From Macrophomina tecta (lineage: Eukaryota > Ascomycota > Dothideomycetes > Botryosphaeriales > Botryosphaeriaceae): DNA of 64,000 nucleotides. The position numbers and the translations under genes are program-made. Below, piece by piece: positions 32,956 through 43,945 of the stretch (position 1 is its first letter; every line of letters begins with the position of its first letter). A model generated the notes under the pieces. The model was not told where the DNA came from. It was given only the letters and a program-made list of their open reading frames with translations, and searched no databases. Location of the stretch: assembly GCA_024180945.1 (NCBI GenBank), contig JAKSGN010000043.1, forward strand, positions 3,038,001 through 3,102,000, in the 5' to 3' direction.

Positions 32956-34012
32956 TCAAAGCTGCCATTCTCTCCTAAACTTTTCCAGTCTGCCTGAAAG
33001 CTGGAGCTTCATGTCCTTGCCGCACCAAGCAATGGCAATCGCGTTTTCTTGCAAACGCACCATTTCCTTCCGGTTGAAATGGCAGTGCTCCTGGACGAGA
33101 TTCAAGTTGTCTTGCAACCACATATTATGCATGTAGGTCGGATCATCAGAGTTGACTGTGACCTTGATTCCTGCGTCGAACAACTTCCAGACCAGAGGAA
33201 AGACGTATTCAGTAGGATTGCGGCGATAATACGCATGTGGACAAAGCGTCATGCTCAGATCTCTGTGCTCTATCAAGTCGATAAGCTCCGGCCTTTCGGC
33301 GGCGTTCAGTCCATGATCGATCCTGTCCGCACCCTGACCCGCAATATGATTCACAACCTGCCGAATGTGCTCGTGGGCATCCTTCTGCCCGACGTCACAG
33401 TGGCTCGTGATTTTTAGTCCGTCCGTCCTTGCTCGCTTGAAGACGGCGTCGAAAAGCGTTGGTGGGCGGTTGTACTCATTGCTGTCGAGACCAATTCCAT
33501 GAAAAACGGACCACCTATGAGGAATGCAGGCTTCATCGGCTTCAATTGCTGATTCTGGGCTCATGTCTCGCAAAAAGCACAGGATCCAATTGCACTGAAT
33601 GTTCAGCTCCCTCGAGGCATCGCTTTTGGCTCGTTTCAGGCCGTCCATTGACCGCGGCCGCGAGAACGCCGCGCCGCGTGTGCGCCTGTAGGTCAAAAAA
33701 CGGTTCGGCATAGACAACATTCATGGAGGATGCTCTGCGCAGGTACTGCATGGCGAGTTCATAGAAATCATCCTCTGCGCGCAAGACCTCCATGCCTCCA
33801 TTGTAAGCCTCCAGGAAGGTGGGCAGGCCGTTATCTCCATGAAGCTCCTTACGGTGATTGTACATGGTCTGATAACTGCTGCGCAATAAGTCGTATGGCA
33901 GATGAACATTGTTCTTCTGGGACAGTTGCCAGCGAAGTTCAGGAGTCAACGTGCCTTCGATGTGAACATGCAGCTCCAGCTTTGGCATATGAGCGACAAA
34001 GTCTTGCTCCAT
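32956..34012 (-). CDS. Adenosine/adenine deaminase-like protein, one-base frameshift
   Basis: Metal-dependent aminohydrolase of the ADA family, by motifs: KLELHVHIEGT at the N-terminus (metal-binding HxH, residues 15 and 17), VVYAEPFFDLQAHTRRGV, then in another frame MDGLKRAKSDA, WILCFLRDMSPE, FHGIGLDSNE, TSHCDVGQK, DRIDHGLNAAE, TLCPHAYYRRN and VTVNSDDPTY. Frame changes once, near 33649: the first 121 codons (34012-33650) and the rest (33648-32956) join with family-like spacing if one base is skipped. There is no room for an intron there. The gene is therefore either broken or affected by a one-base sequence error. The HAGE motif of classical ADAs, which carries the catalytic Glu, is replaced by HCDVGQ, pointing to a divergent subfamily. 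About 350 aa in total. The start faces the ATG13 leader 2 kb away. Confidence 0.82.
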
Positions 34013-35063
34013 GACTGGTGAGGAGTCGCTGAGGAATCGAGGTCACCGGGCTAAGTGAGGCGGGTGGACGGGATGAGCGAAGGTCGCCCATGGCAGGCAG
34101 GCTGTGCGGGTTTCATGTCTGGAGTTGCACTGAGCAAGCGCGGGTATCGAGGCAGATCGGACCCTTGGATCCGCCCTTCGGCTGTTTCTGCCGGTGCCGA
34201 CAGCATGTGTCGCTCGACGGGAGTCACGACGCGCGAGAGCTATGGGGCGAGTTCATCTGTCCAGACGCGTACGGTCGGGCAGCCTGGGCGAAGTACAGCT
34301 GGACGGCGCAGCTTTGTCTTCCATCCTATGCAATATCGAGCGAAGCTACGGTGATGCAGGCCGGCGGGTACATACAAAGGGCGTATAAGGTTAATGCTGC
34401 TCCGTCATCACTCGTGTCGCGCGCAACTGTCCTGGCTACCTGGCCGGGTTCCCCAGCCCGTCAGAGAAACGCGCATGAGTCGTTGTCACCCGCCCAACGA
34501 GGCTGAAGATAACGTCATACGGCTCCAGCGTGATGGGCCATGTTCGACCCTGCTCGCGCGGTTTGTCCAGCGCAGGCGGACTGCTGGCAGCGGGGACGGG
34601 GCCGCGCAGACCCAGGCTTTACGAGAATGCCACGGAGGCAGCTTCGCACGGCCTTCGAGAAGCGGGCGCTGCATCGGGCCTGAGCGCTGCAGGTCGATTG
34701 CACAGCAGCGAGTGCTTCAGCGTGGCATCGCCAGAGACGGGGAGGCAGTCCAGGCGGTGAGAGGCAGCAGCTGCAGGCACGGGCGAGGCCAATGGGGGAG
34801 CAGACCGTGCGGGCTCGCGATAAGGAGGGCGATAAGGCGCCATCGATGGTGTTGAGCGATGAAGGACGGATGGCGGGCGCTTTGCCCGGCCAGCCAATGG
34901 CTGGCGCGGCAGCGAGGGCGATAGAGCAGAGCAGCTCAGCACGAGACCAAGTCACGACAGCACCCGTAGCCCGTAGCCCATGCCTGCGCACCAGGACGGG
35001 CGGCTGACCGGTGCCCGTGGCTCGGGCCAAAGTCGGCGGTACCTGTGCTGTCCCGTACGCGCG

Positions 35064-35064
<1 letters not shown>

Positions 35065-35102
<38 letters not shown>

Positions 35103-35117
35103 GGGCGGGCGGGCGGG
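35065..35117. repeat. Tandem (CTGG)n passing into (GCGG)n
   Basis: About nine CTGG units run directly into about four GCGG units, upstream of ATG13. The plus strand is pure G/C/T over 50 bases. It is a microsatellite-like tract that should vary between strains. Confidence 0.95.
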
Positions 35118-35779
35118 CTGGGGGCGACGCCATCTTGCGCGCTGCGTTCTGGCGGGAGAGCGACAGCGGCGGCGCGCACATCGCGGCTTGCAGGCAGACG
35201 GCTGCAGCTCTGGCGGGCGGCATCATCACATCACATCTCGCGCGCCAGATGAGTCGTCGCCCTAGGCTGCCGCCCCACAGCGCTGAACCAACGCGGAGTT
35301 AGCGTCTTAGCGCGCCGTCTTCGCTGCGGCGGATCGCCCGCAAGCTCCCCCAGACCGTTGCGAGCACGACGCAGAGGCTCGTCCACCTCCACGCCAGCCC
35401 TCACGCCCCGACCCAGTGCACGCACGTCTCTCCTTCCCTCCTCCCTCTCCCGCTGCACCAGCTTGCTCTCCCCCCAACTCCCGCCCCGGCCTCAGCCTTG
35501 CCGTCTCGCCCTCGCCGTGCCTGCAGCCCACGCCCGCCCTCCAGTCATCAGCGTCACTCGCCCCAGTCACATGGAGCTAGCATCCGCACCTTGAGCACGC
35601 TTGACTCGCCCGCCCGTCACTTCTGCACCTCAGCAGCTCCCCTCGACTCATCTCTCCGCGTACCTGCGCATCCGCGTCCTGTCGACTGCTTTCGCACGCG
35701 AAGCTGCCACCTGCAAGCTGCGCCGACCCGTCTCGCCGCCTGAGGCATCCCAGCAACAGCCACGACCTCTGCGCCCGTC

Positions 35780-35791
35780 ATGGCTGCCTGA
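35780..35791 (+). promoter_or_regulatory. Minimal uORF in the ATG13 leader
   Basis: ATG-GCT-GCC-TGA: a start codon followed by two codons and a stop, 250 bases before the ATG13 start. If the transcript begins upstream of it, initiation here would have to be followed by reinitiation. The transcript start is not known from sequence. Confidence 0.35.
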
Positions 35792-35912
35792 GCGTCCTTG
35801 TCGCCCTCGCCCCTCTGAGAATCCTGGAGCCTGCGAATAGCCTCACTGACCCCACTTGGGGCCCGTCGTTGACTTCCACACGTTGCTACAGTTCAGCCTG
35901 CACCTGCTCGTG

Positions 35913-35954
35913 ATGGCTTCTCACCAAGACCTCCCTCTCGCACACTTCCCGTAG
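35913..35954 (+). promoter_or_regulatory. Second uORF in the ATG13 leader, 13 codons
   Basis: ATG at 35913 (context CTCGTGATGG) opens a 13-residue frame closing with TAG at 35952-35954, 86 bases before the ATG13 start codon. It does not overlap the main frame. A uORF here would damp translation of an autophagy initiator, but that is inference. Confidence 0.4.
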
Positions 35955-36040
35955 ACACCACGCTCGTATCTCAGCGTCGTATCACTCTTCCAGCGTCATC
36001 ACATCGCCCACGAGGCTCCCGCTCCCTCGCGGCTGCCGAC

Positions 36041-38968
36041 ATGCATCAACACCCGCGCCCGTCCCCGAGGGCTGCCTCCGCGGCACACTCACCACGCACG
36101 AACCCCACCAGAACGAACAATCCGAGAGAAATGGCTCACATACGCTCGGAATCCGCATCAACGGCGACGTCGTTTGCAACGGCGCGCAGCGATACTGGCT
36201 CAGACTACATGGAGAAGGCCAGTGACGGCGGAGAGCCCGACTACCATGGAGAGACTGAGGAGGAACGCACGGCCAAGAAGCTGAACCAGGTTATCATGGT
36301 AAGCTTCAGATCACTGGCGGACCCCCGTTTCGCCCAGCTAACCAATATTGGCAGCAATTCTTCAAAAAGGCGACACTTACGGTGCTATCTGCACGCAGCC
36401 AGCTCCCCAAGGCCTTCAGCGCCAGGGGGGAACTCCGCCAAAGCAAGTGGGTACGTTTTCCGGCTCCTCCCTTGCCACATTCGTCACTGCGCCTTATTTT
36501 GCTTCGACGGAAGAGATGAATAACCCCAATCACAGTTCAGCCTATTGCTTGACGAGACCGACGTCTACAACGAGGACCTGCGTGACTGGACAGCCGCCGA
36601 TCTGGTTAATAGCCCACCGCCTCCGCTCTGCATAGAAATCTATCTGGATACCAAGGATCTGGCAGATGGTGAAGCTCTGGCCGTCGTAGATGAGCATGGA
36701 AAGCTCTGGGATGTCAGTGAAGCATTGAACGGATCAGCACCCATGACAACGCGACCATCAAGCCGCTCTGGCCGACCGTCCCAGGTTGTTCTGGAAAGAT
36801 GGACAATCGAGGTTACGGAGAATCAGAAGATGGATCCGGATGCCAGCAGAATGCTGCCGCTTGTCTACAAGAACGGAATCCCCTTGTTTCGTTCGCTTTA
36901 TACGTACACAAGGTTCTTACCTGCATGGAAGTATTACAGGCATATTGCAAAACAGCCTGCTTCTCATCCCTCATTACCACTGAGATATCGCATTTCAAAC
37001 GGGATGTTCAAGAGCCCACGAAGAGACACCCTGGACCTCCCCCTCTATCCGGCTGCCGATTCCGTGGCACAAACGCATCAGTTTGAGTCTGTCAAGTCAC
37101 CCATCGGCCTACTGAGCATTCAAGTTCAGTATCGCAATAATACTGACTTCCGGGTGGAAAAGTCGGAATCCGTTTTGAGCTCACACTTCATGGGCATGGA
37201 TGATTACTCGTTCTCGCCATCGTATCCCGAGCGTGTCCCTGGATCCTTGCCTACAGGTAGAACCAACCAACAGGAAAGACCGGTCCGCGGCGAGGCTTAC
37301 GGAAGCTTGTCTACGTTTCACCAGGCGGGAGCCGCTGGAACAAGCCCGATGTCAGCTCTTCGTAACGCCAAGGACATGGGCTCGCCCGAATCGCCGCCTC
37401 AGAAGATACCGCCCAATCATCGCACAGCCACAGGGTCTAAGTCTTCTCTGAGAGGCGCAGAAGCTGGTCCTGCTTCGCCGCGAAGAACGTCTGTTTCCTT
37501 CCAACCGGCGAACCCCTTCAAGGCAGGCTCACTGTCTTCATCTCCTGTGCCTGGTGTCTACTCGCCTGGAACCTCTGTCGGAAGGACCAATTCTACATCC
37601 TTAGGTCATACTCGTAACAGAAGCTCCCTCAACGCACTCCCGCAGGCAGCCTTGCGAACTCCTTCCGGGCACTCGCTGCCAAATGAAACTGCCATCGCAT
37701 CTTCGGCTTCCAGCTCGCCCAAACCTGCGCCAATTTCCCGCTACAGTAGCAGCTTTGGCAACCGCCGCAACAGATTCTCTGTTGGTGGTGGTTCTAGCAA
37801 GGTAGAAGACGATAACACTAGCAGTGGAAAGGGCAGCGCATCGTCATCCGCACAGCGATTGGAAAGTGGTAGCTCGGGTTCTGTGCAGACTGATGAAGAG
37901 AACATTTCCGATTTCCTCAAGCTCCTGGAACAGAAGAAGGATCTCAAAAGTTTGAACCGTACAGACTCTGCATCGCGCGATGCCTCCATGCGACGTACCA
38001 CAGCAGCGTTGTCCAAGTACCAGAGGATGCGCGAATCCAATGCGGCTCTATCTGATTCCATATCTTCTTCATTGCATTTGCACCGATCGTCCAGTTCTTC
38101 CAGCCGACACCTGTCCAATGTCCCCGGCATGATCGCCGGCGCATCCGTCTCCACTTCTTCCAGTCCTGGCAAACCTATTTCTCCGCACACTCCTCATACA
38201 CCTGCCATACCATCCCGCCTGAGCGCAAACAGTATCATAGATTACTCTGAGCAGACACGCAGCCGTAGCCCGCGTAACCGTCGTCTCGATGAAGAGTCTG
38301 GAACAGGCGACACCGGAAGTGATTCGACCACTCGCGAAAGGGAGGGCACCAATGCTATCGACATACCCACGTCACCGCGCCCTTGGGCCCACGTACGTCG
38401 CAGCTCCTCTGTTAGCCAGCAGAACAGGAATACATTGGACGATGACAATGAACTGTTTGGCCTGCGAAGTGCAAGCCTCCCTACTGAGGACAGACCGGAC
38501 CTGAGTCTCAGTGAGCTCTTGCACGCCGGTGTGCAGGAACCCGCAACTCCTGCCGATGTTGATCCTGCAGCAGATGGTGAAATCAGTGCTCCAGACTCAG
38601 ACTGCCCTCAGACAGGCCTCGCAGGCCACGCCCGCACGCGTTCTGCTGGTGCAGCTCGCACTGCCACTCCTAGTCTCGCTTATCGTACCCGCATCCAGCA
38701 AAGCGGTACTAGCGATGGGCGTCGTAGCGCTGCATCTGAGCGATGTGACAGCGACAGTGGTCTCGTAAGTGGTAGAAGCAGCCGTGCCGGCAGTCGATTT
38801 AGTATCTCATCCAGGCCGCTCAGTGTGGCTGCCAATTTAGATGATGATGAACCGCTACTCTTCACTATGAGTGAGCTCGGAGCGCATCAAGCTGGGCGTA
38901 GGAGTGTAGATGAAGTCAGAGAAAGCGCGGGTAAGAGGAGAGGTGGTAGCCCATGGAGAGGGGCGTGA
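36041..38968 (+). CDS. ATG13: Autophagy-related protein 13
   Basis: Family role: regulatory subunit of the Atg1 kinase complex that starts autophagosome formation at the pre-autophagosomal structure; TORC1 phosphorylation of its disordered tail blocks it. Exons 36041-36298, 36355-36450 and 36536-38968 give 928 aa. The HORMA domain spans about residues 70-330: KKLNQVIMQFFKKATLTVL, then WFSLLLDETDVYNEDLRDW across the second intron, VVLERWTIEV, then GIPLFRSLYTYTRFLPAWKYYR and SPIGLLSIQVQYR. The remaining 600 residues are Ser/Pro-rich and unstructured, with many potential kinase sites and the ISDFLKLLEQKKDL segment, which resembles the Atg1/Atg17-binding region. The MHQHPRPSPR start matches other filamentous fungi as I remember them; Met at 36131 would be an alternative. 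The leader carries possible uORFs. Confidence 0.95.
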
Positions 38969-39302
38969 AGGATAGGCCGTTGACGCAGCGCGTCCCTCCA
39001 ACATCACATTGTATTCCAATGTCTTTAATTTCCTTCTCGGCATCTACGGCGTTTGATGATCCTCACTAAGTTTGTCATTTCCGTTCCAGAAAGCTCATAC
39101 TTTGATGGGATTACATTGTACCATTGGATGCCAATTGGGTTGCTCCGTCAGTCCGGATTTTTCGGGAGTCCTTGGGATTATCTGATGCTATTCACTATCT
39201 TCCCATCCTTTTCTGTTCTTCTCGGCACGCGTTACGTCATCTTCGGGCTTTGTTTCTTTTCCAACGGGGTTCACACACAAATTAGATTAATGCGGGAAGG
39301 AG

Positions 39303-39321
39303 TTTTTTTTTTTTTTTTTTT
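39303..39321. repeat. Poly(T) tract (T19)
   Basis: Nineteen consecutive T on the plus strand about 335 bases past the ATG13 stop. It may lie in the 3' flanking region or in a promoter element for whatever uses the TATA box at 39582. Confidence 0.95.
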
Positions 39322-39581
39322 CTTCCCTACAGCGGTAACCTTGTTTAGTGTCATTTTCCTTTTATACGTCGACATTTTTGTACATTCACGAAAGCAGATC
39401 GAGTAGGTACTGACACCACTTAGCCAAGTGGCTGGCAAGCAGACAGGCATGCAGAGAGAGTGCGTCTGAAGCTAGGAAGAGATTAAGGGCTTCGCTAAAT
39501 TTGAAAGAGATATCAAGGGCTTCTTCGGCTTCGTTTCTTTTTGTGATCATATTGGCTTCATTGCCTCTGAAGCCTGGAGCG

Positions 39582-39589
39582 TATATAAA
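39582..39589 (+). promoter_or_regulatory. TATA-box-like element
   Basis: TATATAAA, the clearest TATA consensus I noticed in the window's intergenic DNA, sits in AT-rich sequence. The next in-strand ATG, 196 bases downstream, opens a 77-codon frame. Confidence 0.35.
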
Positions 39590-39784
39590 TCAGGATTTGC
39601 GATACATCTGCTTGTCTCTATTATCTCTTTCTGGGTGATCAAGGAAGTAGTAGAGTTTCAGCGCTAGCATTCGTTCGTCTTGTTGCGCATACCGTCAAGG
39701 GGCTCTGCTAAGGAGGAGCACGGAACTGATACTAATAGCTTAATACCGTTCCCCGTAACCCTCATTTCTGCACACTCACCCTGC

Positions 39785-40018
39785 ATGAAGAGGATGGTGA
39801 GCTTTGATATTGCCATTCTGCGAGAAAATCAAGTCTTCACCATCAGGCGAAGAGTAAGGCGTCTGGATCCGGTGCTCGGCCGAAGCCTTGTCGACCTCTT
39901 AGACTATTTCTCATGTGGTGAGCGTTTCAATTTCATACATAACGTGAGTGCCGTTGCTGCTATTCCGCGTTTCTTTCCACACATCGACATGCAAAACTGT
40001 CGATCTTTACTTTCCTAA
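39785..40018 (+). CDS. Hypothetical small protein, weak candidate
   Basis: A 77-codon frame starting MKRMVSFDIAILRENQ. It follows a good TATA box at 39582 and a T-rich leader, and the predicted protein is basic in the middle (FTIRRRVRRLD) with no membrane segment or known motif. Support is only positional. It could equally be a chance frame in the 3' flanking region between ATG13 and the zinc-cluster gene. Confidence 0.2.
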   Translation: MKRMVSFDIAILRENQVFTIRRRVRRLDPVLGRSLVDLLDYFSCGERFNFIHNVSAVAAIPRFFPHIDMQNCRSLLS

Positions 40019-40406
40019 ACAAAGCCGAGATCCATCCTGACGGAAATCAGATCGCGATGGTACAAAGAGATGCTCGGCTGATATCCAGCAGTCGTTCCTA
40101 TCCTCGCGTACTAGTCCTACAATGACCGACGAGCAAACCTAGCGCTAGTCCCACCCAACCCCTTTCCCCACTCAGACGACAACCTTTTTTCAAATCCCCA
40201 CGATTGGAATAAGAAGAGAGAAGAGAAAGAAAAGGTCCAAAATTTCACTTTTATACCCCGCGCTCGTTTGATAATATTCCTCCCACTCCCATCATCGCTC
40301 ATTACACCATCCCATTTTCACCTCGTCGAAAAGGCAGAGAAACAAGGAAAGAAAGAACCACCGAGATGATACGAGTAACCAATACTCAGCAACTGATTTG
40401 AAACAA

Positions 40407-42906
40407 TCAGTGCTGCTGAGGCTGTTGCTGGCTCAAAACTTGCGCAAGCACGTTGAGGTAACCATCTCTGACCAAGCTAGCCGGGTTGAAGTGGAGGCTC
40501 TGGTTGAGCGCCGCGGCGGCGGTGGCAGCAGCTGCGGCCGCTGCGGCAGCGTTACTGATATCATCTTTGGGAGGATCAGCATTGCTTCCACCGCTGCTAC
40601 CGGGAGGATTTTCAGTTGATTTGGACGCCGAGTCTCTGCGCTCACCGACAGCAGCTTCAGCGAGATGCTCGAGCATGGTGGACGAGCCGCCGTTCGACTC
40701 ATTGATAGAGGAGCGCTTCTTTGACACATATTCCCTGATACTGGCATCCCAGCCAAGGTCTCCCTCGATTTTGTTACGGTTGAGGATGCCTTCTAGTTCT
40801 CCCAGGTTTCGCAGTGCCTCTTCTCTGAACTCGTCCTTCTCAGCAAGCTCACCCAATGTCAGGGCTGCAAGGGCTGCAAAGTGATGAATGGGAGAGGTGA
40901 CCAGGCTAGAATGCCTCTGCAGATGTGTGACTATGGCCGCAGCGTCATGCATAATTTCGCCTGGCTCAGAACCCGGGGTGAAGCGCACAATTAGCAGATG
41001 GACATGGAAATACGTGAGGAGAACCAAAAGTTGAGGGTCGGCGGGCAAGGTTTCGGAGAATGTCTCAAGGCGTCCGAGGACACTCTTTTTCGTGAATTTG
41101 GTGATTACACTGTTCGGGTCGTACAGGGCCATGACATCGTTTGGTGCTGGCGGGGCATCCGAAAGGGTTCTGTGATATTCAGGCAAGCCACCGATCACCT
41201 TGCAGAGACGTGCCAAGGCAAAAGTACCCGGCGTGAACACAGTCTCATCGTCGCCAGTTAAGTGGCTGTTCTCGGCTGAAAGAACTGGACTAGCTGATGT
41301 GCTGATGGCCTGTAGCTGGTCAATGATAAAGAGAATCCAGTACAATCGTCGCGCTAAAGAATCGTCACCATCTGGGCTGATTTCTTGGCCGCGTTGCCTG
41401 TAGATCAATGCATGGAACCTTTGATCTAATGCGATAGTTGCGGCTGCACCTACACACATCTTCTTCAACGTAGAGCTGTCGGGAAGTGAAAGTGATTGCG
41501 AACGGTGCGGGCCATGGGTCTCAGCCTCAATTGCGAGAAGCAGATAGCTTTGAACGAGGATTATGTTAACCGGCTTGGAGCTGGCAGCCACTACGGAGGC
41601 GAGTAGTTGATACGCCTTGTTGCAGCGTTCTTGATGGTTGGCTTCCATTGCAAGGCTTGTGGACGGCCAGGCCCGGACAACACAATCTAAAGCAGCGGTG
41701 AATGCCTCGCGTACTTTGAGATCGCAGTTCGCTAAACGACCTTTCAGGTTTCTCAGGTCAAAGGGAAGAATGGGGTAAGTCTCTTGGATGACGCGGTAGT
41801 ACCTATGGCCCGTCAAAACCACTGCTCTTCGCAACAGCAAGAATCGCTACTTACTCATTCACGGCGACGTCAGCATTTTGGCCGAATTCGAAGAAAGCCA
41901 CAGCAGGATCTTGCTCGTAACCGCTGTTGAATGGCTCCCTGCGATCCCAAGGCTGCTGATTACCGTTTGGTGGTTGAGACATGGAAGTCCGGAATTGGTC
42001 GTTGGGACCTTCAGACATGGAATGGGTCCTCTTCCGCTCGTTGCCATATTGCGGCGCTGGAGAAGCTGAGAAGTCTGGTAAGCCGGCCATACCCTGATCC
42101 CCCATGGATTGCAAGTAATTCTGGAGCTCCGGCACGTGCGCATGTTGCTGTCCATTCTGAGGCGAGTGTCCGATCTGTTGCTGCTGCTCATATTCCAGCC
42201 TACTGAGACGGTCGGCAAGTTCTTTAATGTAACTGTGCAGCTGATCAGTATGCAAAAAAAAAAAAAAAAAGGACAAGCAAGCAAGAAAGAAAAACCCGAG
42301 GGGCTGAAGACCATATGTCGAACATACCCTTTGCTTGGACCTCTCTTCATTGGCTGCCGACTGAATTGGCAGCGCGCGCCTGTGCGCTTACAGCTCGTGC
42401 ATGCCTCCGGACCGTTTTCCGAGGTAGCATCACAGCGAATCTAACAGCGTCAGATTGACTGGCTCCCGGAACCAAAATGGGATCACGAATCCTACCTTTT
42501 TCCTCCGACACTCATCGCATGCGCGCGATACCTTGGACCTCTTCCTCTGGTTGCTATCCTGCTGGCTGTAGTGGGGATCCTGGGCCATGTTCATAGCATT
42601 CTGGGCCATCTGCTGCGGGGTAGAGGGCTGCTGGACGGGCGTGTGGACCTGGGGAACGTGCGGAATGGGCAAGCCGTGCTGTGGCGGGTGGTTCTGAGCT
42701 GCGCCCATCGAGGAATCGGTAGCGCCGCGCAGCTGGGCAGAGAGCTCCTGCTCGAGGGTCTGGCCGCTGTGCAGAGACAGGTGGGGGTCGACGGCGCTGG
42801 ACGGCTCGGGCGGCGACATGTTGCCGTTCGGATGGGCGTAGAGGCCGGCGGCGCCGGCAGCCATCTGGGCGGCGTTGGGCGAGGGATAGGACTGAGGCTC
42901 GGACAT
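40407..42906 (-). CDS. Zn(II)2Cys6 transcription factor, Rgt1/RglT-like
   Basis: Four exons, 42906-42496, 42440-42328, 42232-41855 and 41802-40407, give 765 aa. The six-cysteine cluster (about residues 129-161) spans the first intron: ACDECRRKK then IRCDATSENGPEACTSCKRTGARC. The linker FSRQPMKRGPSKG continues across the second intron into YIKELADRLSRLE, a coiled-coil dimerisation segment. KRGPSKGY after the cluster is characteristic of Rgt1-type glucose-responsive regulators (RglT in Aspergillus), which motivates the label. A Gln/Pro/His-rich region follows, then a fungal_trans-like middle region (for example RRLYWILFIIDQLQAIS). The C-terminus has a run of nine Ala, then a shorter Ala run, and ends in a Gln-rich stretch. 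The second intron carries a 17-base T tract (coding strand) before its acceptor. Target genes are unknown; a sugar permease lies 13 kb away. Confidence 0.9.
42254..42270. repeat. Poly(A) tract inside an intron
   Basis: Seventeen A on the plus strand, equal to a T17 polypyrimidine tract on the coding strand, about 15 bases before the acceptor of the second intron of the zinc-cluster gene. It probably serves as the 3' splice-site polypyrimidine tract. Confidence 0.9.
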
Positions 42907-43890
42907 GGCTCGCGAACCTCGATTCGACGCGTCGGGAGGGCGTGGACTGAATGGGCGCGATGATGCAGGTGGAGGGCATCGGGCGAGTCGCGTTTTGGTT
43001 TGCGCGAGTACAGGCAGGGCTTATGTAATGGCGCTAGCCGAAGTGGCAGTCGTGAGAGGCACGCAGAGATGCGGGCCTCTGCGAATTGAAGCCATTGTCG
43101 GCCCAGTTCACGGTTCGGGCTCTCGCACAGCAACTTGCATCCATCGTCGCGTTTGGAGGCCGACACGAGATGTTGGCTGACGCGCCGGCTCGGATTCTCA
43201 ATTCTCCTTCGTCGGAGCGGATTTTTGCAAAGCTGCGAAGCCCGCTTGCGCACCCGAGACCAGACCAGACTGGCACCTCCAAAGTGCCCGCGGCCTGGCC
43301 CTCTGCCCGCCTCTGCTCAGTGCTGCGTGGTTTCTGCGCCTGCCGCCAACCGCCATGCCACCCGCCTGTCGTATCACGCCCGAGCACCGCATGAGCCGGC
43401 GAGCGGGAACGCCAAACATCCTCGGCCGCCGCCCGCACCGCTGCTGCTGTGCCTCTTTGCCGTCAGGAAGCAGAAGCTCTAGTCCGCGTCGTCAGCTGGG
43501 CGATGCACATGCACGAAGCGTGGACCTGTAGTATATCGTCCAGACGCGAACACCACAGCACTTTGTCTTCACTCGTGCCCAACACAATTGCTTGCATTCC
43601 CCGAACCGGCGCCCTCGAGGTTCCTGCCGCGGCATGTACATACTGAAGGCTGCGTACCCAGATGCGTGCCAATGCGCAGAAGGAGCGCGCCACCGTGGTA
43701 GCGAATGGACTGGCGACGGAGTTATGTGCAAAAGTGGTGTCTGTTGCATCCTTCACAGCACCTGGACGCCGTGCGGAGCTGTGCCACTAACAGGAGACAC
43801 CTCCCCCATCTGCCGTGTCTTACTGAGGGTCGAAGCTATCTGTAAGCCGCTTGCGGTGCCTGCATCGCGAGTGAAAGGGTTGCTGCAGGA

Positions 43891-43945
<55 letters not shown>

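Larger units (their letters stand above)
34013..36040. promoter_or_regulatory. Divergent upstream region with long ATG13 leader
   Basis: Two kilobases separate the deaminase-like start (-) from ATG13 (+). It contains a TGGC/GCGG tandem repeat at 35065-35117, and from about 35330 to 36040 it is strongly C/T-rich on the plus strand, as in fungal 5' leaders. Two short upstream reading frames precede the ATG13 start (separate entries). Many overlapping frames exist but are compositional artefacts of the GC-rich DNA. Confidence 0.55.
38969..40406. other. Convergent intergenic region with poly(T) tract
   Basis: ATG13 (+) and the zinc-cluster gene (-) end towards each other. The 1.4 kb is AT-rich, with a T19 tract at 39303-39321 and a TATATAAA box at 39582-39589 that precedes a 77-codon plus-strand frame. 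Apart from that candidate no gene is visible. Confidence 0.5.
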
